Source: Tenebrio molitor
Taxonomy: Eukaryota; Arthropoda; Insecta; Coleoptera; Tenebrionidae
DNA: 64,000 nt
Reading direction: 5' to 3'
Assembly: GCF_963966145.1 (NCBI RefSeq)
Contig: NC_091055.1
Span: 11,346,001 to 11,410,000, forward strand
Shown here: in pieces, positions 25,150-37,770 of the stretch
Numbering within the stretch: the stretch's first letter is position 1
How the letters are laid out: every line of letters starts with the position of its first letter
Notes under the pieces: model-generated
The model's input: the letters and a program-made list of their open reading frames with translations, nothing else
What the model was told of the DNA's origin: nothing
The model's database searches: none
Translations under genes and position numbers: made by a program

Positions 25150-28100
25150 TCATGGTAATGTTTTTTTGAAAACATTTAATTGTTTCCACCCAAACGGCTA
25201 CAAACATCGCTTCTAAAATTTGACAGAATACAGAAAATGATGACTATTCGTCCACGTTAATAACTTGAAAATTTTGAACAGTGCCCTTTTGTACAGAACA
25301 GTTTTTGGATAAATTACAATTTAGGCAATTTAGGTCATCATAAGCTTTCGATTGCGCCACATGCCAAATTTCAGCTTTCACCATTTTAATCGGAATCGTT
25401 TTAAAGAGTCTTTCTGGTCGGCGAGAACTCCACTGAAATGTATTTGTTCGTTAATTCAATGCGTTAAGTTTTGGAAAGTCTTTAGTGTGGAAATATTTTA
25501 AGGAGTATAATTTTGCAGAAAATGGTGTTTATGAGAGAATTTAACAATTTACATTGCTAACTGCGCTTATTACTCTTTCCACCTATCATCGCGTGGAAAG
25601 TCGACAACGTGAACTTTGCTTCAATTCTTAAATTTAATTGTATCCTTTTTATGAGTATCTCTTCTATATTTAGAGCTTTTATTTAGCATAATTGCTGATT
25701 CCTTAAAACGTTGTTCCCTGGCTTCATTCTTTATTCATGCTCCGTATAAATACTCAAATATTAATGAAGAGCAATAAATCCCGTGTTTTGCACTAAGATG
25801 TTTTGACACAAAAAGGAACTCGGAATGCCTTAAACTGCTAATTTGAACAAATTGCAGTTCCCTATTTTCATCTGCACAGACACAGTAAACAAAAGGTAAC
25901 GGTTTTAGAAAATTCATTAAGTTGAAAATGACAATTTGCCCATTCCGAATTTAATAACCTGCTAAAAAAAGTTGTAATATTAATGGAAAAATGATTGGCT
26001 GCAAGACGAGACGCACAAAATGATGACCGACACTTGTACACATTTTTGTACTTGTTTACTCATTCGATTATTGTTTCCAAATAGCAGAATACTACGTATA
26101 GAGATCAATTTGTAGAAGGTAGCTTGATACGTCACAACAGTGGCTAAAATAGATTTATTATTTTTACAGGACAAAGAAGAGAAATAAAATGCCAGCGATC
26201 AATTATTTGTTTGTATAGGGAAGCCCTAAATAAAGCTGCACGATTTATAGAAGCGTTTTTACTAGCTAATAACTTAATTAATACAAACTTGACTCTTGTC
26301 CCACTTTGGTTTTTTATTTGTTTTCTTAGAATGAAGAAAACTTTAAAAGAAATTGACAAAGTTATTTAATTAAAGGAAAGAAACTTTGTTAATCCATTGT
26401 TCGAAGTAGAATAACATTTACAAAAGATATTGGAAAATATCCCGATTTTAAAGGAATTATGTTCTGTACCCGTTTGAAAATCGCAACAAAAGTTGGTGTT
26501 TTTGATTAACTTTAAAATCTAGTAAAGACGCGTATTTCAAAAAGGCGCGATTTGGTGACAATCTCATTCCGAATGGAATCGATCGGATCGGAAAAAAATA
26601 TGTAACAAGATGTTTACGTTTATAAATATGGCGGATGAAAGATATAAATTACAAATTGATGGTTGTGTGGTTATCCAAACAAGGCGACAGATTGGATTGA
26701 TTGAAATCGGCAGTGGCAGGTGGTAAATTTATTGTCTAATGGTTTATATCCTGAGCGGTTTTTAGAGGGTGTTATAATAACAGGGAGTTAGTGTCTCCTG
26801 AAGCAGAGCGCTGATATTTATCACGTGTGACAAGGTCAATGGATGCGAGAGACGTTTCTGCGATAGATTTACACCAGCTAAAATACTGACGATGTGCTTT
26901 TTCAACCACTTTTTACCCAACTTCTTTATTTTTACAAGGAAAAAGAAACAAATACATCAAATAAATACTTGAAGGTACTATTTTTCTAATGATATATCGC
27001 CACAAGGAAAAAAGTTTTTCCTGTTGTAACTCTAATATCAACAGTTGGTATTCTGAATGATCATTACAGGTATAATCATATTTCTGCATCTTTGACAGTT
27101 CGTCCCACCTCATATTTATTTCATAACATAAAGCGGCTTCCTACTCTTTTTAAAATCGTGGGAATATAATTGTGTGTTTAAAATACGGATACTTTATTAT
27201 CGTTCTTTCAATTTTCCACAATGGTCCTAATCCTTCGGCTTGTAAAGTAACTTCGTCGTCCCACTTGAAAAAGCGGATCATGTGTCGAGGGTTTCCACGT
27301 GCCATTTAAACATTTTATATATCAATGGCCCGCCTTGGAGGCAGTTCTTTTAGAAAATTCCGAGGTATTTATCGTATTTATCTAAAGTAAACGAACATGT
27401 GAAGGTTAAAGTAGGGAAAGGGTCAGGAAAAGCACCCAAAAGAAGCCCAGCAGCGAGCAAATATTGACTTTAATCGCTTTCTTTGTGACACGTCGATAAT
27501 TTGACAGAAGAGTGGATCTTGTAACATTGAGTAGCTTCCTTCGATATAATCAATTTATGACCTTTTTAACAGACCGAAAAAATATTGTCGACCCGCGGCC
27601 ATTTAAAAATACGAATAAATACATGTATAACTGGTTGTGGGAATTTTTTTTTTGTAAACTCTATTTCGAGACTAATTTCGACTTTTTCCGTGGTAAAAGC
27701 GTGAATGTTCCTCCGAGTGTCATATATCTCATACGTTATTATCGTATTATTAATCGCGATATCATTTTGTCCGTTTTAGTTGAACATGCGATGGTGCTAG
27801 GTACGAGTTACTCCCTCTATCTTTGCTCCATAGAAACACACCGCCATATTCTTCATCACAGTAATGACATTAGTCTTTTTTACCTCGATACATTAATTTG
27901 GCTAAAATGAGTTTCTTACGGCTGTCCTAAAAATAAAACTCGACAACTAACTATCAACTCCATCTACAACATTATCATCCACGCATCAAAGGCGCAATCA
28001 ATATCGTTTTGTTCTGCAATTCCTCCAAATCGTAAACTCTAAGCACGACAAATGGTAATTATTAATTCTGTCTCATTCGGCAAGAGTAAATTTCGAAGGA

Positions 28101-30291
28101 CCACACTATCGGAAATGTATCGATTAGTCGCTGACATTTGTCGAAACGGTTTTGATTTCGAATTGAGTGACGCCAGAAACGTGATTTTATCATGTGAAGC
28201 GTCGACTAATGTCGAGATGTCTTACTGATGAGATTATAAAGAGATCAAACTTCAGGGGTAGCTTAATTAAATCCAGTCGACAATGGAATGATAATGATAT
28301 TGGAGAGTGTCACAAACTGTAGGTTGCATTTGTGTTTAAATAAAAAGGGAGTGATGCAGCGCTTCTGTTTGGGATTGTTATATTGGAGGATCGTGCATGT
28401 AATATTTGTTGGATGGTGCGTGAGACTCACGCTTGGGGTCACTCATTTTCGCTTGTTTATTTAGTGGTTGTTTAGATAACATCGGCATGAACACCCCTGT
28501 GATTCTCATCGAACGCTGAAGACACGAGAATGGTATTTGAATAAATTACCGCCACAGTTTATTGTTGTGTCATCACAGTCGAATTGACCGATTTGTTAAG
28601 CGAAACCCGCTGGATCAAGAGGAAAACCAGACCACGATTTTACTTTAGTCGCTCCCATTACAACATTTTATTCATCGATTCTGTTTCGGCGAAGAGTTGT
28701 AAATGATCTTGTTTTGGGTACGGCTGTAACGATCTGGGGACTCCTGTTTTGTTTCTGTGTTCTAATGATTGAAAATTTTTGAGCGAGGAACGCTCCTGCG
28801 AGGCCCGAGCTCCGGTGCTCCGCTATTACTGTCTTTCTGTTTATAATTTGGGGAAACTGCAGAAACTCCAAATCGCAATGGTAACATAATACATTAAGTG
28901 TTTCTATTTTAGACTACCTACCAAACTAATTAAGAGAATAGCTCTTAAACGGATGACAAAATTAAAACTTTTGCTTAATTAGCCCTTTAATACACCTCTC
29001 TAAATTTCATTTTAAGTAAGTTGGAGTTGTTTGTATAGAAGTTGTTCCTCGGTCCTGGTGTTTGCGCTGCACGTTTTAAAATCTTCTCGTCAAATTCCAC
29101 AGGGGTGGATGTTGTTAGTTGATATCGTTGAGCTACGAATATTAAGATAATTAATCAATGCAGTTTGGCTTTATAGCAACACTATAATCAGATCAGCTGT
29201 TAGTTAGTCACACCTTTATGTAATTTATACCCGGAACGCTCCTCTGTATGCGAAATTTGAAGTAGCTCGACACAATGTAACACAATCGACTGTATTTCGA
29301 AGACAATGTCGGTTGTGTGCGTGAGGTGTGATAAGAAAGTGAAGTATTGCCGGTTATAGTTTTTATTCAGCAATATTTTCTTGAATGGTGGCCGCAATGT
29401 AAGAAACTTTTTATGAGTAGCTAACGACTTCGAACGTACGAACGGGTCTGCCACTGTACCCTATGCCAGATGTTACATTTGTGTATTTTATTTCCACTTG
29501 CTCGATAAAAGGGTTTTATGTCCTCGAACCGAGTCCTTGCTAATCTTATTGCGACCTGACTCAAATATAGGTTAGCCGTTTTAAGAGACGATATATTACC
29601 ATTGCTGTAAAACTTGTATACGCCATGGGATGTATTTACATCAAATATAACTACTAACTGTAGGCATTTAGACAATTGCTTTCATATCTCGCATTTCCCT
29701 CCCCCCTTATCGTAGGATCCTTCACCAGCTCAGGTTCAATACTTGCGTTATAGGTTGATGTGACAACTATGTCGCACCAGAAACCTAAAGCAAATTATCC
29801 ACTACGACATTTTATCATAATATTTCGAAGCTTGCAAGAGATTCGAACAAGCCAATCAGAATTTCGACAGACTGGTTCCGATGAAATTTTTGTCACTGTG
29901 CAGGTCCAGGTTACAAAAAATATATCTATTTCATATTTTTAATAAAAATTCACTAGGATCAAAGTATATTTTTAAATTACGCCACTGCTCGGTTTAATTT
30001 AAAAGAACGACGAAATGTATTTCGAAATTTAAAAAAATATGTATCGTACAGAGCGTAAACAATTTTACACACATAAAACAAATATGAAATAAGTACAATA
30101 TTAAAAGAACGCTTTTACATGGAATATGTCACCATTGTATTGAGACAAAAACTAAAAATGCATATACGGGCAATGATAAATTAATATTGCTTTGTGTTTT
30201 CATATTTCTGTATTGTTTACAAATATGGACGTGCTCCGTTTCATAACAAACAACTATTGTCCTGTATAAATATTCTAAATTAGTTTTAATA
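25150..30291. other. Gene-poor region
   Basis: No recognised gene, RNA or repeat. The longest open frame, 132 codons at 27512-27910 (+), starts in ordinary AT-rich sequence. It has a hydrophobic, aromatic-rich composition typical of chance frames and no motif I know. Confidence 0.35.
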
Positions 30292-30971
30292 TACAGGTGT
30301 CCCCAAAAATGAAGACGAGTCCATAATTCCGTTATTTACCGGAAGATTTTAATTATCTGTACACCAAATTAAATGGTTGTTAACAGGCTACAAAATGGAC
30401 TAATAAATTCAAGTATAGCCCCATGGACTTCAAGGATAAACTGTCAAAATATTTTTTTTCAAATGGGATTACATATTTTTTTTAGTAATTCTGATAGATA
30501 TTTTGATTCTGAAAACAACAATATAACAAGTATACACTTAAATACCAAAAATTCACAAAAAAAATGTAAAAAACGCTACTATCGTCTATGTTCCATTTTG
30601 CGCTAAGATTGGCGGCATATCTAGGCAATCCCACATGTTATTATTTGTCATTTGTTTTTCCAGCTATCTTAATTTGGTTATTACATTGTAACGCAATGCA
30701 TTTTGACAGCTTTTCGCTTGGTGCTCGTTATTTGTTTTAAAAGTTAGTGTAATTTTTTTTTATGTGAAGTTATACTTGTGATATATTGTTGTTTTCAGAA
30801 TTAAAATCTCTATCAGAATTACTAAAAAAAAGTATGTAATCCCATTTGAAAAAAAATATTTTGACAGTTTAGTCTTAAAGCTCTTAGAGCTATACGTGAA
30901 TTTATTAAGCCGTTTTGTAGCCTATTAACAACTATTTAATTTGGTGCCTAGATAATTAAAATCCTCCTGTA
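30292..30971. mobile_element. About 680-bp foldback element with long imperfect arms
   Basis: The left arm (from about 30346) and right arm (ending 30971) are inverted copies. Paired segments include GATTTTAATTATCT, CACCAAATTAAAT, GTTGTTAA and GGCTACAAAA, and further in AATGGGATTACATA and TAGTAATTCTGATAGA. The left side has about 50 extra terminal bp starting TACAGGTGTCCCC that the right side lacks, so the right end is truncated or rearranged. No coding capacity. Confidence 0.82.
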
Positions 30972-32008
30972 TTGGATAGTTTGGTAGAATCAGATATATG
31001 GTAAAAATATTTAAAACAAAAGAATTTAACTAAGAAATTGGGTGAAAATAAAGGGCGTTCAAAAAATTTCTGGTCAAGTGACTTGGTGTTTGCTTTTGTT
31101 TTAGCTTCATCACCTGTAAAAGCACATTTACAACAAGCAGTGGTGTGTATTACTTCTTTTGAAAAATCCTGTTAGTTCCTTTTAAAATCGACCAACGAGA
31201 GCTTTCCTAGTTTTATTGACTTGATTTACAATAAAATGATGATCAAAGTGAGGTTATGTATATCGCCTGCATTCGTAAAAGAGAGAGAAAACCGCTTGAG
31301 CACGCATTTTTAAACGCTTGTTATATTTGCTGAAGTTTCGGAACTGAATATTTTTACGTCAACTTGATACTGTAACGTTTTCCCCTTTTTGGGTGTTATC
31401 CTGTTCACTTTTATGCTCGGATGGTATTTTTGAGGAAAAATAAGGAACAAAAAAAATTGTGAGGGAAAACTTATTCATCCTACGTTGTGTTAATTTTATT
31501 TAATTAAAGTTCTAGAAGAGGCCGTACCGTTGGAAGAGTTTTTAAATGAGACGATTGAACACACTTCATTTAAATTTTACTTTACAAGTAATCATACTTG
31601 GGTGGTATTTGGTCCCAACAAAATGTATAAATAAATGTGTGAATTTAATAAATGACGTTTTGGTGCATGTTGGTTTAAGTTCGGACCCAATGAAATTTAA
31701 TTTGCGGCTGTTGGTGAATTGAAATTTGACTAATAGATGAGTGACTAACGTGAACAAATAAATTTATGAACATGGAACAGCGTTCAAAGAATTTGAGACG
31801 CGAACTATGTGATCCTACAAAAATTTGAATCGACTTGTGTTAAATTAAAATGAAAATTATATATCGGGAAGAATAGAAAAGAAAGGTGTCATCTGACTTA
31901 TGACATGAAAAACTCTTTTCACGTGTCAGCCTTTTATCAACGATTCATTTCTCCACATTGTGTAGCGTGGCTGCATTTCGTGCTTTGCGCCGGACCACAG
32001 CTACTCGA
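30972..32008. other. Gene-poor spacer
   Basis: AT-rich sequence with no recognised gene or repeat. A 63-codon frame at 31566-31757 is not supported. Confidence 0.35.
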
Positions 32009-32472
32009 GTATAGTAATCCCAGAACTCTAACGTTTTATGATAGGCAGTACTAATAACGAGACGATTAGTATTTAACACCTCCTAGTGAGAAGAGTAGCA
32101 CTTCATCCAAAAGAGACTACCTGGTATAGTTCTTCCAGAGCTGCAGCGAATTTATGGCAGGGTGCCATTCTATAAACGTTAACAACACCGACTATAGGTT
32201 TAAACTGCAAGTACAACCCCTAATCGTAAATTCGTCCAAGTACTACCCTGTAAACTGACAGGTATAGAACGAAAATGATGATTGTCATAAAATCGCTGCA
32301 GCTCTGGGAGAACTATACCGTCTGCCCTCTTTCTAAATCCAGAGCCTCCAGGCTAAAGACCGACCCTTAAAGGTCTATTTATTTACGTCCATTACCAGCT
32401 TCTTTGTTAAGTTGTTTAACTTCATAACGATATTGCCTATCATAAAACGTTAGAGTTTTGGGATCACTATAC
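32009..32472. mobile_element. 464-bp foldback/TIR element with TATAGT ends
   Basis: The outer arms, about 39 bp at each end, are inverted copies (GTATAGTAATCCCAGAAC... against its near-inverse, with CGTTTTATGATAGGCA shared). A second inverted pair lies inside: GGTATAGTTCTTCCAGAG near 32122 and its inverse near 32300, both joined to GCTGCAGC. The duplicated TATAGT motif suggests a composite of two related ends. Non-coding. Confidence 0.82.
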
Positions 32473-32856
32473 AATGGGCACTGACGGAACCTCTGCGACT
32501 AAGAGAAACTCAAGGAACGAATAATGAATTAAAAATATTTAAAAAAATCTATGTTGGAAACGGTCATCTTGGCGAGAACGCGTTTCTCCAAATGTTAAAT
32601 CCAAAAAGATCACGTATTCGGCGATAACGAATTTAAAACAAATTAAAGAAATATTTAGAAGAAAGCCATTTTTTATAAATGAATTCTGAAAGAAAATAAT
32701 TTACTTTTCCTAGCTTTTCTATATTTTTTTTCCACCATAATTTTGAATGTTTAAAATTTGATTTTTTCACGACTAAACCGAATTTACATAAGTTGTTGGA
32801 TTACAAATCTGAAAATAATTCTAAATTACTGACCATTAACATTTATTACTCTAGTA
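32473..32856. other. Gene-poor spacer between two MITEs
   Basis: 384 bp of AT-rich DNA with no recognised feature. Confidence 0.35.
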
Positions 32857-33119
32857 TAGAGGTGTTGGATTTTCTCTTGGGCTATGAGTCATATTTGTGC
32901 AATCGACTAATATCGGTTTCAAGTAGGCGCTACAAACCGTCTGGAAAACATCGTCATTCGTTAGTTTCGTCTCTCTCTCGCCTATTTGGATGTAAAGTAG
33001 CCGACGTTTTCAGTTTTAATTTACGGTACAGTACAGTACAGATTTTTCATTGGTTTATCGCTCCGCCTTCGCGTAGATATTTACAAGGTCACAGCCCATG
33101 AGAGAATCCAACACCTCTA
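32857..33119. mobile_element. 263-bp MITE with GAGGTGTTGGATT termini
   Basis: TIRs of about 28 bp. The left end reads GAGGTGTTGGATTTTCTC; the right-end inverse reads GAGGTGTTGGATTCTCTC and continues into ATGGGCTGTG. TA flanks each end. An open frame overlaps the interior but reads through TIR sequence and is not a gene. Confidence 0.87.
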
Positions 33120-35623
33120 CCTGGGTTTGATCAACAAATTTCATTTGGGTAAGTACTACATTACCATTACTTCTGAGATATTGAGAAACATAAAAATTTA
33201 CAACTAATAAAAATTCCGCCACCAATAAATGGTTGTTAAGGACGTTTCGTATTATTGAAAAATTAAAATTCTTTACTTAGCTAACCTTTTTGGACCATTA
33301 CAGTAGTTAGTTAATACTTGATAAATTTCTAATGTTTCTAGTGGTATTTCAGTTTTCTTTAATGCAATTTTCAAAATATTAAATCCAATTTATGTATAAA
33401 TTATGTAGGTGTGGAATGTAGTTTCCGTAAGTAAACCGTTTGTTTTGATAGCCTGAAATTAAACTATAATTTAAATGGATCACGTTAGTAAGTTGGCGTA
33501 AATTATTGGATATTAGATGTACTTTAAGCAATAAGTTTGTGAAGTGTAAGAGCGGTTAATAGTGTTGTTTTAGGTAAATAGTGCCTATCTTATGAGAGTG
33601 CCAACATATGAAGTAAGTCGGAGTAGTCGGAATACTTAAGGAGTTAATCCATTTGTTTGGTGTAAGATATGGGGTAAGTTGTTTTAGTCTGAAATTTGTG
33701 CAAACGTTATAAACCTTGCAGTGGCTTGAAGAAAACTCGTTGCTACATCGTAAACTGAGCAGCACGAGCTGTTTCGTTTTATTATGGTATTTTTAAATGC
33801 AGTAATATGTAATAAAATAAGAAAAAATTGTAGGTCTTCTTAGCCGTCGAAACGTGGAAAATTAATGTTTTAATAATAACAATTAGAGTCGAGAGCGTGT
33901 CGGAAGTTGCTTAGGAAATTATGAAATTGGGGGTAGGACATGTCCGTGAATAAAAATGATGTAAACTCCCAGTAGGAATTTATACAATTTCATGTTTCGC
34001 ATTAGAATTTTCGTCGCCACTTGAAGTCAACATGCGTCATTAAAAATTTCAGGTGGATCACTGATCACTTTTGGTTATTTTCGGCAGCCGAATAGAAAGA
34101 GAAAATAATCAGGTTATAATGAAATATAACTATAACAGAAATAACATATTATTATCAAGACTTCAATGTGAAAACTTTGCCCGTTTTAATACCTAAAAGT
34201 TTTTAAAGTTCGTGAAAACATTATAAAGTTCACGCATGATAGGAAACTTTATATCAGTAAATCTTAGGCATAGCTCCAGATGTTGCTTCATTTTAACTTA
34301 TAAAACGTGTTTTCAATTTTATATAAACTAAACTTTTGTTTGGTTTTGTCAATTGAGCAACGAATTGACCTGACGTCGTTTGGATATACATAATTCATAT
34401 TTTTTATATGAAAACATGTTACCAACCAATCCTGTCTACTTTTATTGTGAATATAAAATTGACGTTGTTTCAGTCATTTTCCGGTGCTTTCCACCAGGTG
34501 TCTATCATAAACGGTGGCAGCTTTAATTCGCGTTTTTCCTGTCACCAGCCCGGAGATATGGTTTTATTGTAATCACAAAACAGATTTTACGCAAACCTGC
34601 AAATTTTAATGGCACCCCGAGAAAATAATTTTCAATTAAATTAAAAATTACCTAAACAGTTCACAAACACCGAAGCTTTAACTTTCGTTTCGTAACGAAG
34701 CGAAACGTGTGGGACTTACATATATTTGGAATTAGCGCTTTTCGGAAACTTTCGCGATTTATCGCCTCAATGAAAATACGTTTATAGTTTCAAATAAAAC
34801 TAAGAGCACTGCAATTTGAAATATTTTTTGTTTTAAACTACTCGAAAGTTTTTTCGAGCGTTAAAACGATGTCTATATATTTTCCCCAATCGATTTTGTT
34901 AAAGTCAAACTTTCGTGTTCGACAACATTAAATGGCCCAGTCTTTCAAAATCTAAATCATGATGCAAAAAAATCAACAGCCATCGCACTGAAGCTTTTAA
35001 ACCAACAATGCGAATAAAATGCCCTCTCAAACGGATCCCATCTTCCTTCGGCTTTCACTTACTTTGCCAAGAAAAAACTGTCAGTTATAGAAGTTTATTG
35101 TAAAATTTATCTCTACAATACCTTTTTAGAGAAAAATTTCTCCTAAAACGATATTAAATGTGAATGTGCTACTTTTTTACTTCGTGTTACAGAGAATGCA
35201 AGGATTACTCTGTTTAATGTCCACTACAATTCGATATTATCGCATCTAAAGCTTTTCAATACAAACATGCTGCTAGCGATACATATGTTAAAAAAAAATA
35301 ACACTTCACAACAAATAGACGAGAATGTCGCGATATGAAGCTCGCTGTGCTTACAAATATTTCGCTTTTAGTTTAATGGGAAAATTTAATATGTTGGTAT
35401 GCGTGTGACAGTAAGAGATTCAAATTATAAATGTGAAAATGCCAAGATACTAGTACACTGCAAGTCTTAACATGAGGTTTTGCTTTCGCTTTCGCTTAGT
35501 TTCTTACTTCTAAAATGTACAGTGAACAGAAAGTTGGTAATTATTAATTTTTTTCCCTACAAATTTGTTCAAATTATTTTTATAATTTACATTTGTCGCG
35601 TCATCAAAAATTTGTAATTGTAA
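33120..35623. other. Gene-poor region
   Basis: AT-rich DNA without a recognised gene, RNA or repeat. Confidence 0.35.
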
Positions 35624-37770
35624 AACGTCTTCTCCCATTGATACGTTTAATTATTCTCTTTGAAGACTCTAGTACAATTAACTTTGGTTGTTAAATTGTC
35701 ATAAATGCTTAATGACTTAAACTTATAGGTTGCAGTAGAAACTGCACTTTTCACTAGTTGTTTTCGACGTTAATTTATTTTTCCCGTTAGATTCTTGGTG
35801 AATGTCTTCTCCCATTGATACAATCAAGATGTCACACCATCTTGAAATTTTCAAAAAATTGATTTGTTGTGAAGATTTCTTATTTATAAATACATTTAGA
35901 ATATTTTAATTGTTTAAACATGTAAAAAACATTTTTCCGAAATCGTCAGTAAAGTTACATAAAACATAAAAATAAGACTTTAGTGCCTTGATACATAAAT
36001 AACTCTTATATTTTAAATATTTACATTTTTAACATTACTCTTACGCTTTTTGTTTTTTCTATTGCGTTTTTCTCGGAACTATGTACTTTTATCTTCAAGC
36101 GGTCGAAAATCGCGCTTTTGTGTATCTCTATAAAAACGGTTGAAGCGGCTTTTTTTTACCGGACTTGAAACATTTCAAATCCTAGCAGTTGAAATTTCCA
36201 CAGGCGGTTCGATTGAGTCAAATGTAAGGTCATTTGAAGTATTTCTCACGATTTATTTATGAATAATTACATAAAATATTTAATAATTAAATTATCCCTA
36301 TTAAAAAAAGCTTCTAAAAAAAGGAACTGTGAAATGTGCAAGATGGCCGTTCAATGTTAAAAACTAAAATTTAGACTTTAGTAGGCTTTACTAATATTTT
36401 TGAACCTTCAGTTATTAATAATAATATTGCCACAGCAGAACTAGGAATTACTGATGCCTTAAATTCGAAAATTGTAACTGCAACAAAAGAAAATAAATGA
36501 GTTCATGTCCGATTTTTTTTGAGATCCGCTTGAAGATAAAATAGTATATTGTATATCATTCAGAGTAGAAGGTCTTTTTGTGCTTGGCCCAGTTGAGGAC
36601 CTCGATTTCGTCTCGGTCTTCAATTTCTGGGATTAATACAAAAAGTCTAATTTCTACTCTTAATGAAATAATATGTATACTAATTTTCAAACTGGTGGAC
36701 AAAATATTTCGAGATCCACTCAACCGATTTTGATGCAATTTATTCCACATATTCTTTATAATATTATCTAGGATGTAACATACGATTTTTTTGATTAGAT
36801 GCGACGTTTATTTTTTATAAATTTTTAAACCTCAAAATGTTGGTAAAAATCAGATCTTTTTTCCAAACAACTGTCATTTCTACAAAAAAATAGTAAAACC
36901 TTTCCTTTATGCTACATTTTAGCCGTTACCTTTCTTTACAAGAAGAATAGATATTTTTTTATTTTTCGGATGATGTCTGACAGAAAAAGATTCCACCATC
37001 GGCAAAGATTTTTAAAAGAGAGTCCTACTAGACGACTTATATCTTCGCCATTTAGAAATGTTTTTATTGTTTTTTTTAATTGGTTCATAAAACTATAATG
37101 TATTTATGAAAAATAAAACTCACGACGAACTCACAATGCCAACCAATATTCAATTTTCATAAGTACCTAACTAGGTCTAATAAAACATAATAATATATTG
37201 ACAAAAAGTTGTTTGGACTTTGGACATCCCTGAAGTTTCTTTAGAATTCCCCCTTGTTCACACATTTGCGGGAAAGCTCCTACCCATTATGTTAGTTAGG
37301 AATGTCCAAAACTACAATGTATAATGTTGAATGAATCTAGTTTCCATTGCCAAATTTATTTGGTGTTGTGTTTAGGTACGTGAAACACGTAGTATTTAAT
37401 AATGGTAGCGTAAAAAAAATGTTATTTAAATATGAGTAGTGCTGTCAGATTACTTTTAAGGTATGACGGTAAAAACATTAATTAATTCTACACTTTGAGG
37501 TTATCTTTGACAGATGTCAAGTTAGGTATATAAACAGAAAAGTTTATATATTTAGTTATTTACCACTTTTCATGTTATGTCTCTCGGGAAACGAACACGA
37601 AAAATATCTTCTCCCATCGATACGTTTAATTACGTTGTTTCAAGACTTAAATATAATTAATTTTGTTTGTTAAATCTTCGTAAAAGTTTAGTGTTTTATT
37701 TAAACATATAGTAGAAATTCTAACTTTTGCAATTTATTTTTGACGTTAATTTTATTATTTCATGAAACGT
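35624..37770. repeat. Direct pair of interspersed repeats (35624-35800 and 37603-37770)
   Basis: Two segments in the same orientation share TCTTCTCCCAT(T/C)GATACGTTTAATTA, TTGTTAAAT, AGTAGAAA and GACGTTAATTT in the same order. The leading TCTTCTCCCATTGATAC occurs a third time at about 35804. About 170 bp long, non-coding, family not recognised. Family A copy 1 lies between the two copies. Confidence 0.7.
36088..36667. mobile_element. Repeat family A, copy 1
   Basis: The body (36088-36541) is bounded by inverted ATCTTCAAGCGG motifs (36090 region and 36525-36537). It is followed at 36563-36667 by a palindromic head: paired AGAGTAGAA and CTTTTTGTGCT arms around the core 36601-36615. A copy at 53941-54559 matches throughout in opposite orientation and another at 46305-47030 matches in part. 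Shared body segments include AAATTATCCCTATTAAAAA and AAGATGGCCGTTCAAT. Non-coding; superfamily unknown. Confidence 0.78.

Noticed and set aside
27512..27910. 132-codon open frame
   Set aside because: No recognisable motif, ordinary AT-rich base composition, and a Phe/Tyr/Ile-rich product typical of chance frames.
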